Assembly: GCA_900315175.1 (NCBI GenBank)
Contig: OMYA01000005.1
Span: 1 to 64,000 of the forward strand
Source: an uncultured Bacteroidales bacterium
GTDB taxonomy: Bacteria; Bacteroidota; Bacteroidia; Bacteroidales; F082
Reading direction: 5' to 3'
DNA length: 64,000 bases
In this document: positions 1 to 7,245 of the stretch, in pieces
How positions within the stretch are numbered: the first letter of the stretch is position 1
Layout of the letters: every line of letters starts with the position of its first letter
The notes under the pieces: model-generated
What the model saw: only the letters and a program-made list of their open reading frames with translations
Databases searched by the model: none
Told to the model about the DNA's origin: nothing
Made by a program: the position numbers and the translations under genes

Positions 1-20
1 GGCAAGTTCCCATAATGCGA
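1..20. repeat. Internal hsdS repeat, copy 1 (possible recombination site)
   Basis: GGCAAGTTCCCATAATGCGA matches 16 of 20 bases of the copy at 700-719. The two copies are 699 nt apart, exactly 233 codons, and encode HYGNL and HYENM in the same hsdS frame. They mark equivalent points in front of successive recognition domains and are candidate crossover sites. Confidence 0.5.
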
Positions 21-704
21 GTTATCACAAATTGTAGCGTTTGGATTTATCCTTTTCAACAGCTCTACCGCTGGCTCATCATTCGGGTCTTGAGGCACTA
101 ACTTACCATGGATACTTAAATCAAGGATTTTTGTCTTTATCGTTTTGATAGCTTCCTGTAAATCCACCTTGTTTTGATCTATCACATCAATTAGAGTAAA
201 CCATTTCTCGATCTCTGCAACTATACGCAATTGCTCTAAGTATGGTGGGATAGGAATTTTTAATTCTCCCAGCAACGTTCCATTTACATTTGGCTGACCT
301 GTACCGGCAGAAGAATCACTGATTTGGCTCCAATAATAACCGGATTCAAAGTAGAATTTAATATAACATGGTAAGATTTCTCTACTTGCTTGAACCCTAA
401 TCAAGTACGAAGCAAATATAGATTGCTCAGATAATCCCTTAACAAGATAAGATTTTCCTACTGTAGCACCTGTTCTGGCAAAAAGAATGTCATCATTTCG
501 TAAGAGGTAAACACGTGCCTTAATCGAATCAAAATCGGTATACGGAACGGAATTCCAGTCTACTTTATTATCTTGTATGTCTGTTATACGAAGTAACTTA
601 TATGCGCCTTTTGCCTTTGCAGATTCACTTACTCCATATAGAATAGATGATGATATTTCTTTTATCGTCGTCCATACCCAATTATCCGGAACCTCAAACG
701 GCAT
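1..704 (-). CDS. hsdS: Type I restriction-modification specificity subunit (HsdS), 5'-truncated cassette, runs off the left edge
   Basis: Specificity subunit that directs a type I restriction-modification complex to its DNA target. The reverse strand is open from 734 to the left edge, with a TAA at 735-737 and the first ATG at 704. The translation starts MPFEVPDNWVW, holds one target-recognition domain, then the conserved central segment IHGKLVPQDPNDEPAVELL, and then HYGNL, where a second recognition domain should begin. The leader expected before the first domain is missing, so this looks like a silent or recombined cassette. No hsdM or hsdR is visible; they may lie to the left. A tyrosine recombinase gene on the other strand abuts it, the arrangement known from phase-variable hsdS loci in Bacteroides. 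HsdS identity is firm; whether this copy is expressed cannot be told from this window. Confidence 0.82.
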   Translation of the reverse strand, partial: MPFEVPDNWVWTTIKEISSSILYGVSESAKAKGAYKLLRITDIQDNKVDWNSVPYTDFDSIKARVYLLRNDDILFARTGATVGKSYLVKGLSEQSIFASYLIRVQASREILPCYIKFYFESGYYWSQISDSSAGTGQPNVNGTLLGELKIPIPPYLEQLRIVAEIEKWFTLIDVIDQNKVDLQEAIKTIKTKILDLSIHGKLVPQDPNDEPAVELLKRINPNATICDNSHYGNL

Positions 705-719
705 ATTCTCATAATGCGG
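700..719. repeat. Internal hsdS repeat, copy 2 (possible recombination site)
   Basis: GGCATATTCTCATAATGCGG pairs with the repeat at 1-20. HsdS homology ends close to here: an in-frame stop lies at 735-737 and the recombinase gene region begins just beyond. That is what a DNA-inversion joint would leave. Confidence 0.5.
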
Positions 720-767
720 CTTACGAGAAGCTGTTTATATTACTATATCACTTAAAATTTAGAAATT

Positions 768-1501
768 ATGGTAACAAAGTTCGAATCATTTCTTCAGAGG
801 TCATCAACAAGAAGAATCTTCTTGCTTACAAAGGCTATCTGGTGGAGAATTTCAAACCACAAACAGTGAACCTGCGGCTTCAGGCTATCAACAAGTATCT
901 GGAATTCACAAAAAAGGACAAACTGAAAATGAAATTCGTGAAAGTGCAGCAAAAGAATTTTCTTGAAAATGTCATCAGCAACGAGGATTATAAGTTCTTA
1001 AAATACAAACTATTGAAAGATGGTCATAAGGATTGGTGTTTTGTGGTGTGGTTTATGACAGCCACCGGTGCACGTGTGAGCGAGTTGCTTCAAATCAAGG
1101 CAGAACATGTTTTTGCCGGACATCTCGACATCTACACGAAAGGCGGTAAAGTTCGTAGAATCTATATTCCCAAAACACTTCAAATGGAAGCAATTCAATG
1201 GCTTGCTGATCGTCACATCAACTCGGGCTATATCTTTCTTAATCGTTTCGGCCAACGCATCACCTCACGAGGTATCTCCATGCAGCTCAAACACTTTGCC
1301 GATATTTATATGTTGAATAGGGAAGTGGTTTATCCTCATTCTTTCCGTCATCGTTTCGCCAAGAACTTCCTCGAAAAATACAACGACATCGCCTTGCTTG
1401 CTGACTTGATGGGCCACGAAAGCATCGAAACCACTCGCATTTATCTTCGCCGGACTGCCAGCGAACAGCAAGAAATTGTGGACAAAGTGATAACGTGGTG
1501 A
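768..1501 (+). CDS. Tyrosine recombinase (site-specific integrase), probable hsdS invertase, N-terminal frameshift suspected
   Basis: Tyrosine-family site-specific recombinase. Catalytic motifs are intact: the first Arg in TGARVSELL (codon at 1073), Lys in the TKGGKVRRI strand, HSFRH, then GHESIETTRIY with the nucleophilic Tyr. The open frame extends back to 647, but its first part is only the antisense of hsdS and has no good start. In another frame, ATG at 768 begins MVTKFESFLQ, which reads like a natural amino end; the catalytic frame takes over near 796-800 as EVINKKNLLAY. Joining them needs one extra base (CAGGAGG instead of CAGAGG), so the gene may be frameshifted. It meets the nuclease gene tail to tail (9 nt). 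Its position beside hsdS suggests it shuffles specificity cassettes. Start uncertain. Confidence 0.75.
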
Positions 1502-1509
1502 GTAGTACG

Positions 1510-2349
1510 TTAATAACGCATTACCAACAAATCCGTTTTGTCATTAAAAGCATCTTTTAAGATTGCTTTAACGAATCCTTCGGCATCAATGGAGATAATG
1601 TTTCGCCTATCTTCAATTTGGTAGGCATACATTACTTCAAGAATTTTTAGAGGTCCCCAAGATGTTGACAAATATGCGTCATCGTATTGGAAAACAATTG
1701 GGAAATCATCTGTTGGATGGTCTGGAATCTTCTTTTCCAATAAATCCAATGTGGTTATTATTATACCTTTTGAATTGCTTATGAGTCTGTCTTTAAATGG
1801 TAGAGGAATATGAGTGGCATTCCTCCATTTGTGAGTGTTGGGAACACTAATAAAGTCTATTCGCTCCTTATAACCTTCAATATCGATATTATGATCATTT
1901 GCCCACTTTTCATCAACTTTAAATAGTGTTTGCCGCATTTCTATGTGAAAATTATGCTCAATCTCTCCGATAATTGTTTCACCATATCCGGGCTCTCTTA
2001 GTTCCTTCAAAAGTATTCCATATTGTTTTGCATACTTTCTTGCTCCAGACTGATAACATTTTTTGGTAACCATAATTCCTTTAATATTATCCAAATCAGA
2101 GAGAACCCCATGAAAGGCACATACTTTATCTTTTGAAACCGAATTATTGTAGTTTTTGCATTCTATGGCGATACGATGAACTACACCTTTATATTCATAC
2201 TCCCAATAAACATCAATCTGGTGTTTGCAACCGGAATGTCCTTCCAGTTTTACATTATGTTGAACATTTTTTATATTATAATGATGATAACTTGACAGTT
2301 GTCTAAAAACTTCAAGGGTAAAACGTTCGTATTCAATATTGGGATTCAT
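1510..2349 (-). CDS. Mrr-like restriction endonuclease-fold protein
   Basis: A 279-residue protein whose first 110 residues look like a PD-(D/E)xK nuclease of the Mrr/type IV restriction group. HQIDVYWEY carries the acidic Asp and AIECKNYNNSVSKDKV the ExK pair. The rest matches no domain I recognise and may sense or bind DNA. The start is ATG at 2349. The gene appears richer in A and T than the housekeeping genes further right, in keeping with horizontal acquisition. It lies next to the HsdS cassette and recombinase, so a role in defence against foreign or modified DNA is likely. Substrate specificity cannot be inferred. Confidence 0.7.
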   Translation of the reverse strand: MNPNIEYERFTLEVFRQLSSYHHYNIKNVQHNVKLEGHSGCKHQIDVYWEYEYKGVVHRIAIECKNYNNSVSKDKVCAFHGVLSDLDNIKGIMVTKKCYQSGARKYAKQYGILLKELREPGYGETIIGEIEHNFHIEMRQTLFKVDEKWANDHNIDIEGYKERIDFISVPNTHKWRNATHIPLPFKDRLISNSKGIIITTLDLLEKKIPDHPTDDFPIVFQYDDAYLSTSWGPLKILEVMYAYQIEDRRNIISIDAEGFVKAILKDAFNDKTDLLVMRY

Positions 2350-2474
2350 AATAATTACATTATTTTGTCGAGCAAATTTACATAAAAACTTTTAATAATC
2401 ATAATGGCTGGAGCAATTTAAAATTAGATTATTTTGGCTTCGCTCGCTTGTCGCTTCGCGGTGCGGGGGGGCTC

Positions 2475-2627
2475 GGCCCGAATCGCGGGGCAGCGATGGC
2501 CAAAAAGACGGGCTAAGGCGCTGATTCTTAAGTGGGGCGCCCGGTCGTTTGCTTTCGTAAGAAAACACTACCCACGCTGAGAATCACAGCCTTAGACCGG
2601 CTGCAGCGGGGGCCGATTATTCGGGCC
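2475..2627. repeat. Long imperfect palindrome, GC-rich (MITE-like)
   Basis: The outer arms GGCCCGAAT (2475-2483) and ATTCGGGCC (2619-2627) are complementary. Inside, GGGCTAAGGC with GATTCT (about 2510-2530) pairs with AGAATC and GCCTTAG (about 2579-2595). The whole is a nested stem-loop of about 150 nt in an otherwise non-coding gap (2350-2739). No transposase is nearby. It could be a non-autonomous mobile element or a structured RNA; there is no proof of either. Confidence 0.5.
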
Positions 2628-2638
2628 TTGATCTTTTG

Positions 2639-2666
2639 GTTACTTTTCCATCAAGGGAAAAGTGAC
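2639..2666. repeat. Dispersed hairpin, copy 1
   Basis: GGTTACTTTTCC is followed by a short ATCAA loop and then GGGAAAAGTGAC, making a strong stem. A close relative with the same GGTTACTTTT...TCAAG...AAAAGTGAC layout is at 3341-3368. The two copies flank the small gene at 2740-3186. Confidence 0.5.
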
Positions 2667-2695
2667 AAAAAACCGCCTGTTAAGGCAAAAATTCT

Positions 2696-2703
2696 TATAT
2701 TTG
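2696..2703 (+). promoter_or_regulatory. Promoter -7 box TATATTTG
   Basis: It matches the Bacteroidota TAnnTTTG box and lies 36 nt before the ATG at 2740. It rules out the upstream in-frame start at 2662. Confidence 0.6.
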
Positions 2704-2739
2704 CAAAATATTTCTCATGAAGTAAATAACATCGTTACC

Positions 2740-3186
2740 ATGGAACAAACCTATTCCAACTACACCAACCGCATCCTGAACCTCCGCCAAGCGAAAATCC
2801 ATGGCGAGGTGATAGTCGCAAAGCCTGTTTTGCTGCTCGCACTGATTGATGGCATAGGGCAGGGGATATTCAAAGAAAACCGTTTCGTGCTTAACGAATG
2901 GCTTGAGGACCGCTACCTGAAGCTGATGGCGGAAAACACCCGTCATTCGCAATTCGACAAGCCTGCCGATATAGCCAATCCTTTCTGGCATCTCGCCACC
3001 GACGGCTTCTGGCATCTTCACGGCAAAAATGTGCTTGAAATGAAAACCACACCATCAAGAAAATGGCTCAAAGAGAATGTTAACTACGCCTTTTTTGATG
3101 AAGACCTGTGGATTCTGTTACAAAACCAGCCATGGAGAGAAAAACTGCGCAACTTTATTGTAGAACAAAAACTTACCAATTTATAG
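2740..3186 (+). CDS. Small protein resembling a ScoMcrA-type sulfur-binding / HNH N-terminal domain
   Basis: A 148-residue cytoplasmic protein. The pattern KPVLLLALIDGIGQGIF, a variable middle, then NPFWHLATDGFWHL matches the N-terminal domain seen in front of HNH nucleases of the ScoMcrA type, which binds phosphorothioate-modified DNA in studied members. No nuclease domain follows, so the domain stands alone. The start is ATG at 2740, after the promoter box at 2696. Related hairpins lie on both sides (2639-2666 and 3341-3368), and its neighbours are defence-like genes. Sulfur binding is an inference from fold resemblance only; an unrelated accessory role is possible. Confidence 0.5.
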   Translation: MEQTYSNYTNRILNLRQAKIHGEVIVAKPVLLLALIDGIGQGIFKENRFVLNEWLEDRYLKLMAENTRHSQFDKPADIANPFWHLATDGFWHLHGKNVLEMKTTPSRKWLKENVNYAFFDEDLWILLQNQPWREKLRNFIVEQKLTNL

Positions 3187-3340
3187 ATGTGGCTTTGCTC
3201 CCATATGGTTTACAGCGTTGGCCCGCGTCATACAGCGGTCAGAGCTTTGTATGGCGCTTGACTTTTTAGTTTTACTGATTTTGCTTTGTCTCAGCATAGC
3301 TCAAGTAAACTTGGCTCTGCATTCGACATTCGCAAAATTG

Positions 3341-3368
3341 GTTACTTTTATGTCAAGAAAAAAGTGAC
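3341..3368. repeat. Dispersed hairpin, copy 2
   Basis: GTTACTTTTA, TGTCAAG and AAAAAAGTGAC form a stem-loop of the same design as 2639-2666. The stretch 3187-3340 before it holds no open frame that I can support. Confidence 0.45.
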
Positions 3369-3411
3369 AAGATAATATAAAATAAACCTCTGAACTTTCA
3401 AAAATTTTTCG

Positions 3412-3419
3412 TACCTTTG
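3412..3419 (+). promoter_or_regulatory. Promoter -7 box TACCTTTG for the Fic gene
   Basis: It fits TAnnTTTG and sits 24 nt before the ATG at 3444, so transcription should start near 3425. This excludes the longer in-frame start at 3417. Confidence 0.6.
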
Positions 3420-3443
3420 CAAAGACAACATTTAGCATTTATA

Positions 3444-4616
3444 ATGTCTGACAATCATCCATATCTTAACTTCGATGAGTACATCCGGCAAGGGGAGCCG
3501 TCGCAAAAGGAGAAGGCTCTGAACTGGGAGACGGCTATTGGCTTGCAGGCCGTGGATGGACTTCGTGTATCGGATTATCTGCGAGAGACTGCGCAAAAGC
3601 ATATCGAAGGGGAGATATCGTCGGACGAGGTTAAACGGCGCATCAAAGAGTATTATCAAACCAAAACCAAGCGCGAACCTGACGACGATGAACGTCAGGA
3701 AGCGGATAGCGTGTCGAGCAACATTCAGGAAATACTGGCGACAAACACTCTCGATTTCTCAGTCAGAGGCTATATGGCCTTGCATCGGAAAATTTTTGAC
3801 GGGGTTTTCAAACATGCCGGCAAATTGCGCGAATGCGATATCACTAAAAAGGAATGGGTGCTGGAATGGGACACGGTCGATTATCTGTTTTGGCAAGACT
3901 TGCACCGTGCTTTGGAATACGATATCGCAAAAGAACGCGAATTCAGCTACAAAGGCATCTCTCAGGATGATTTGATAAAACATATCGCCAGATTTACTTC
4001 AGATCTTTGGCAAATCCACGCTTTTGGCGAGGGAAACACCCGAACAACCGCGGTTTTCATAATCCAATATCTGCGGTCATTGGGTTTTGAAGTGACTAAC
4101 GATATGTTTGCCAAGCATTCTTGGTATTTTCGTAACGCACTCGTCCGCGCCAATTACAAAAGCGCGGTGAAAGGCATTGATTATTCTCCAATTTATTTGG
4201 AAAGATTTTTCCGCAATCTGCTTCTTGACGAGCAATGGGATCTGCGAAACCGCTATCTGCATATCCATCCTACAGTAGAATGGAGAATACAGCCAAATTT
4301 GGCAGACCCCACAAGTACAGGACAAGTACAGGACAAGTATAAGACAAGTACAGGACAGGTGCAGGACAAGTTTCATACAGACAATCAAAACATAATTGAT
4401 TTGATAAAAGTTGTGGGAGAAGAAGAAATGTCTGTCAAAATAATGATGAATGGCATTGGTCTTAAAGGTCGTGATAATTTTTTGAATCTTTATCTGAATC
4501 AAGCTATTTCAGAAGGTTATGTCAGGATGTTATATCCGCAATCACCACGCCATCCTCGCCAGAAATATCTTCTCACAGTGAAAGGATTGTCGCTTTACAA
4601 AGAAATTACAAGATAA
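3444..4616 (+). CDS. Fic family protein with VbhA-like N-terminal region
   Basis: Predicted Fic-domain enzyme, a family that mostly transfers AMP to protein hydroxyls. Of 390 residues, about 20-75 resemble the VbhA antitoxin helix region (AIGLQAVDGL, then HIEGEISSDEVKRRIKEYY). The Fic motif HAFGEGNTRTTAVF follows, with the catalytic His near residue 192. The C-terminal part has a tandem repeat (TSTGQVQDK twice, genomic 4310-4370) and then a winged-helix-like end. AVDG seems to stand where other family members have an inhibitory Glu-Gly. The gene is followed after 1 nt by the TSCPD gene, so the two may be cotranscribed. A self-regulated toxin or regulatory AMPylase is likely; the target is unknown. 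Confidence 0.85.
   Translation: MSDNHPYLNFDEYIRQGEPSQKEKALNWETAIGLQAVDGLRVSDYLRETAQKHIEGEISSDEVKRRIKEYYQTKTKREPDDDERQEADSVSSNIQEILATNTLDFSVRGYMALHRKIFDGVFKHAGKLRECDITKKEWVLEWDTVDYLFWQDLHRALEYDIAKEREFSYKGISQDDLIKHIARFTSDLWQIHAFGEGNTRTTAVFIIQYLRSLGFEVTNDMFAKHSWYFRNALVRANYKSAVKGIDYSPIYLERFFRNLLLDEQWDLRNRYLHIHPTVEWRIQPNLADPTSTGQVQDKYKTSTGQVQDKFHTDNQNIIDLIKVVGEEEMSVKIMMNGIGLKGRDNFLNLYLNQAISEGYVRMLYPQSPRHPRQKYLLTVKGLSLYKEITR
4310..4370 (+). repeat. In-frame tandem repeat in the Fic gene
   Basis: The unit ACAAGTACAGGACA and variants recur about four times. It encodes a repeated STGQVQDK peptide between the Fic domain and the C-terminal domain, probably a flexible linker whose copy number can change by slippage. 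Confidence 0.6.
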
Positions 4617-4617
4617 A

Positions 4618-4872
4618 ATGAAACACCTACAATACACCACCCAAGGCACCTGCTCAATCCTTATCGACGTGACTGCCGATGATGACGACGTCATCCAAAA
4701 TGTGGCGTTCCTCGGAGGCTGCAACGGAAACCTACAGGGAATCTGCCGACTGGTGAAAGGGCAGAAGATAGACGACGTTATCAGCAAACTCGAAGGCATA
4801 CGCTGCGGAAATAAGATTACCTCTTGCCCCGATCAGCTGTGCCAAGCACTGAAGGAACTGAAGAGACGGTAG
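4618..4872 (+). CDS. TSCPD domain protein
   Basis: An 84-residue protein made up of a single TSCPD domain. The core reads NVAFLGGCNGNLQGICRL, then GIRCGNKITSCPDQL near the end, the motif that names the family. In larger proteins this domain lies at the end of vitamin B12-dependent ribonucleotide reductases; the small stand-alone form is widespread and of unknown function. It starts 1 nt after the Fic stop, so it is probably on the same transcript. The conserved cysteines may bind a metal; this is not shown by the sequence alone. Confidence 0.8.
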   Translation: MKHLQYTTQGTCSILIDVTADDDDVIQNVAFLGGCNGNLQGICRLVKGQKIDDVISKLEGIRCGNKITSCPDQLCQALKELKRR

Positions 4873-4930
4873 TTTAGAGTTGAGAGTGTAGAGTTTAGAG
4901 TAGTTTAAAGTTTAATAGTTTAAAGAGTGA
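4873..4930 (+). repeat. Degenerate short tandem repeats (GTTTAGAG/GTTTAAAG)
   Basis: Imperfect repeats of GTTTAGAG and GTTTAAAG fill the gap and end in GAGTGAGATT just before the ATG at 4935. A very similar run precedes the gene at 54731. Confidence 0.6.
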
Positions 4931-4934
4931 GATT

Positions 4935-5555
4935 ATGTTACCTGCAAATGCTAAAATTGTTAAATGTCCTTTTTGCGGCGAGCGGAAAGAACTGCTGAAC
5001 CTTGCATCAGGCAATACTTTCGGGGCTAAGCATTGGTCCGACCAGAAAATGATTGCTCCAATGTTGCCTCGGATTTCTCCTGTTCAGAAATGCCCTAAAT
5101 GTGGGAAGTATTATCTGGAATATAAACAACCTTACAAGGAAGGTGATGATTGGTCGTCGGAGCGCGGCGAGTTGTCGTATCAGGAGTGGAAAGAAGCTTA
5201 CGAGCAGTTTAAAGCCGACAAAAGCATTAAGTGCGACGACATGCAGGTGATAAGGCATCATGTCATCATGGCTTTCAACGATGAATTTTATCGAAACGGA
5301 TCTAATTTGGTAACATCGCAGGAGGAGGCGTTTTTTGTCGAAATCATCAATGATTATATCGCTTCAAACAAGTGGAATAGCCAGAATATGCTGTTTAAAG
5401 CCGAACTTTATCGTGAAGCCGGCGAGATGAAAAAATGCGAGGAAGTATTATCTCAAATCTCAACAAAATCGATGAAAGAGTTTGAGTTAAAAATTTATGA
5501 TATGATAAAAGCCAAGATGACAAATGGCGATAAAAAAGTATTTCAAATATGTTAA
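4935..5555 (+). CDS. Hypothetical protein with N-terminal zinc ribbon
   Basis: 206 residues of unknown function. Two Cys pairs, CPFCG near residue 12 and CPKCG near residue 54, form a likely zinc ribbon. The rest is predicted mostly helical, with Trp- and Glu-rich segments and no membrane span. It overlaps the following thioesterase gene by 7 nt, suggesting translational coupling in a short operon with the genes to 6612. The ATG at 4935 follows a tandem repeat and is the first possible start. Similar zinc-ribbon proteins occur widely in Bacteroidota without an assigned role. Confidence 0.65.
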   Translation: MLPANAKIVKCPFCGERKELLNLASGNTFGAKHWSDQKMIAPMLPRISPVQKCPKCGKYYLEYKQPYKEGDDWSSERGELSYQEWKEAYEQFKADKSIKCDDMQVIRHHVIMAFNDEFYRNGSNLVTSQEEAFFVEIINDYIASNKWNSQNMLFKAELYREAGEMKKCEEVLSQISTKSMKEFELKIYDMIKAKMTNGDKKVFQIC

Positions 5556-5923
5556 AACTAGGATTATCTCACATTTCAACAACTGTTGTTGACAACAGCA
5601 ACACCGCCCGCACCTATGGCTCCGGCGGCCTCGACGTGTTCGCCACACCGGCAATGATAGGCCTCATGGAAAACGCAGCAATGACTGCCGTTGAGAACGA
5701 CCTGCCCGAAGGCTCGTCTACCGTGGGCGCACATATCAGCACATCGCACGTCAAGCCTTCAAAACTCGGCGCAACGATAAAAGCAACCGCCGTACTCGAA
5801 GAAATCGACGGCAGAAAACTCACATTCAAAGTGTCGGCATGCGACGACGAAGGCATCATCGGCGAAGGCACTCATATCCGCTATATCGTTGACATCGAAC
5901 GCTTTATGGCGAAACTCAAATGA
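5549..5923 (+). CDS. FlK-like hot-dog thioesterase
   Basis: A 124-residue hot-dog fold protein of the fluoroacetyl-CoA thioesterase-like group, expected to hydrolyse an acyl-CoA. Typical features are the helix GGLDVFATPAMIGLMENAA near residue 27, a central HISTSHVKPSKLG strand, and EGTHIRYIVD close to the end. The real substrate is unknown; fluoroacetyl-CoA itself is unlikely. It overlaps the gene before it by 7 nt and the metalloprotease gene after it by 4 nt, so all three are probably made from one mRNA. Confidence 0.8.
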   Translation: MLKLGLSHISTTVVDNSNTARTYGSGGLDVFATPAMIGLMENAAMTAVENDLPEGSSTVGAHISTSHVKPSKLGATIKATAVLEEIDGRKLTFKVSACDDEGIIGEGTHIRYIVDIERFMAKLK

Positions 5924-6612
5924 TAAAAACCACCATCATCAACGGCTCGGAGATACGTTACGAGTTCAAACGCTCACCTCGGCGGAGCGTGGTCGCTAAA
6001 ATACGTCGCGACGGCGTGATAGAGGTGAGAGCCCCGCTGCTGTACCGCGAAAGCAACATGCTCGCATTCCTGAACCAACACCGCAGATGGATTTTTAATC
6101 ATCTCGACAGACTGCAAAACACTGATAATCAACAGAAAAAGTACATTTCTGGAGAGATTCATCACTATCTTGGCAAAAAATACACGCTTCAGGTGGTTGA
6201 AAGCAACACAAACTCAGTTTTTATCGAAGGTAATTCATTGATAATCAATTCTAAATATCCGGAAAACCCGAAATATTTAGAGATTCAATTAAACAAATGG
6301 TATAGAAACCAAGCTAAAATCGTCTTCAGCGAACTTCTTCCGCCAATAATCGAGAAATTCCGCAAATACAACGTGGCGCCTGCGAAAATCTCCATCCGCG
6401 ACATGCGCTCACGATGGGGGAGCTGCTCGCGAAAAGGCAATATCAGCCTTAACCTACAACTGATAAAACTCAATGAAAACTGCATCCGCCAGGTGATGGT
6501 CCACGAGATGTGCCACCTCGTCTACTTCAACCACCAGGCGGGATTCCATGCACTAATGGATGAGATGATGCCGGATTGGAAACTATGGAAGAAGGAGATG
6601 AAGTTCCTTTAA
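5920..6612 (+). CDS. YgjP-like (DUF45/SprT-type) metalloprotease
   Basis: 230-residue predicted zinc metalloprotease of the YgjP/DUF45 family. The signature is at the C-terminal end: RDMRSRWGSCS, then VHEMCHLVYFNH with the HExxH zinc site, and a final helix around PDWKLWKKEM. There is no signal peptide, so it should be cytoplasmic. It starts inside the thioesterase gene (4-nt overlap) and overlaps the convergent HAD gene tail to tail by 30 nt. Family members have no firmly known substrate. Confidence 0.85.
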   Translation: MIKTTIINGSEIRYEFKRSPRRSVVAKIRRDGVIEVRAPLLYRESNMLAFLNQHRRWIFNHLDRLQNTDNQQKKYISGEIHHYLGKKYTLQVVESNTNSVFIEGNSLIINSKYPENPKYLEIQLNKWYRNQAKIVFSELLPPIIEKFRKYNVAPAKISIRDMRSRWGSCSRKGNISLNLQLIKLNENCIRQVMVHEMCHLVYFNHQAGFHALMDEMMPDWKLWKKEMKFL

Positions 6613-7194
6613 GTCTTCTTTCAACTTTTGGGCGTTTTCGAAGCGTATCGCATTGATTCCTACACGTTTAGCGCCTTCCACGTTTTTCACATTATCGTCA
6701 ATGAACAGGCTTTCCTCAGCTTTGAGGCCGAAAGTGTTCAGCAAAGTATGGAAAATCTCCGGATTTGGCTTTAATTGCTTGACTTCTCCGGAAACAATAA
6801 TCTTGTCGATGAGGCTGAAGATATGATACTTTTTCTGCACTGCCGGAAATGTCTCCGCCGACCAGTTCGTGAGACCGTATATCGTTGGGAAGCCGTTGTC
6901 TTTCAATGACTTGATAAGCTCGTACATGCCCGGAATCTCATCGCCCATGGTGTCCATCCAGTTGGTTTGATACAGCTTCAGCGGCTCCGCATACTTCGGA
7001 AACATCGCAGTGCGTTCCTTCACCGCCTGCTCAAACGGCTTTCCGCCGTCCATCTCGGCATTCCATTCGGTATTGCACACATTCTCAATGAAATAGTTCG
7101 ATTCCTCAATATCATTGAAATATTTGTCAAACAGATAGTGCGGATTCCAATCCACCAACACTCCTCCAAAATCAAAAATTATATTCTTTATCAT
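6583..7194 (-). CDS. HAD-family phosphatase (subfamily IA)
   Basis: 203-residue haloacid dehalogenase-like hydrolase. Motif I is IIFDFGGVLVDW with the two catalytic Asp, motif II is around YGLTNWS, the motif III Lys lies in GEVKQLKPNPEIF, and motif IV is LFIDDNVKNVEGA. A small helical cap lies between motifs I and II. The probable role is a phosphatase on a small metabolite; the substrate cannot be predicted. The start is ATG at 7194. The last 30 nt overlap the end of the metalloprotease gene. miaA lies upstream on the same strand with a palindrome between them. Confidence 0.88.
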   Translation of the reverse strand: MIKNIIFDFGGVLVDWNPHYLFDKYFNDIEESNYFIENVCNTEWNAEMDGGKPFEQAVKERTAMFPKYAEPLKLYQTNWMDTMGDEIPGMYELIKSLKDNGFPTIYGLTNWSAETFPAVQKKYHIFSLIDKIIVSGEVKQLKPNPEIFHTLLNTFGLKAEESLFIDDNVKNVEGAKRVGINAIRFENAQKLKEDLKELHLLLP

Positions 7195-7218
7195 AATGTG
7201 TTAAGATCATATCGTCCT

Positions 7219-7245
7219 GTACGGACAAGGCATGCCTTGTCCTAC
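7219..7245. repeat. Perfect palindrome built on AAGGCATGCCTT
   Basis: The 20-nt palindrome at 7223-7242 has AAGGCATGCCTT at its centre and sits at the end of miaA. On the minus strand the element begins GTAGGACAAGG, and its TAG is the miaA stop codon. The same centre occurs at 28799-28810. Confidence 0.7.

Noticed and set aside
647..767. N-terminal extension of the recombinase frame
   Set aside because: The sequence is the antisense of the HsdS cassette and does not look like a recombinase N-terminal domain.
2532..2720. Open frame across the GC-rich palindrome
   Set aside because: It is made of palindrome and hairpin sequence; no family features, and the real promoter lies within its end.
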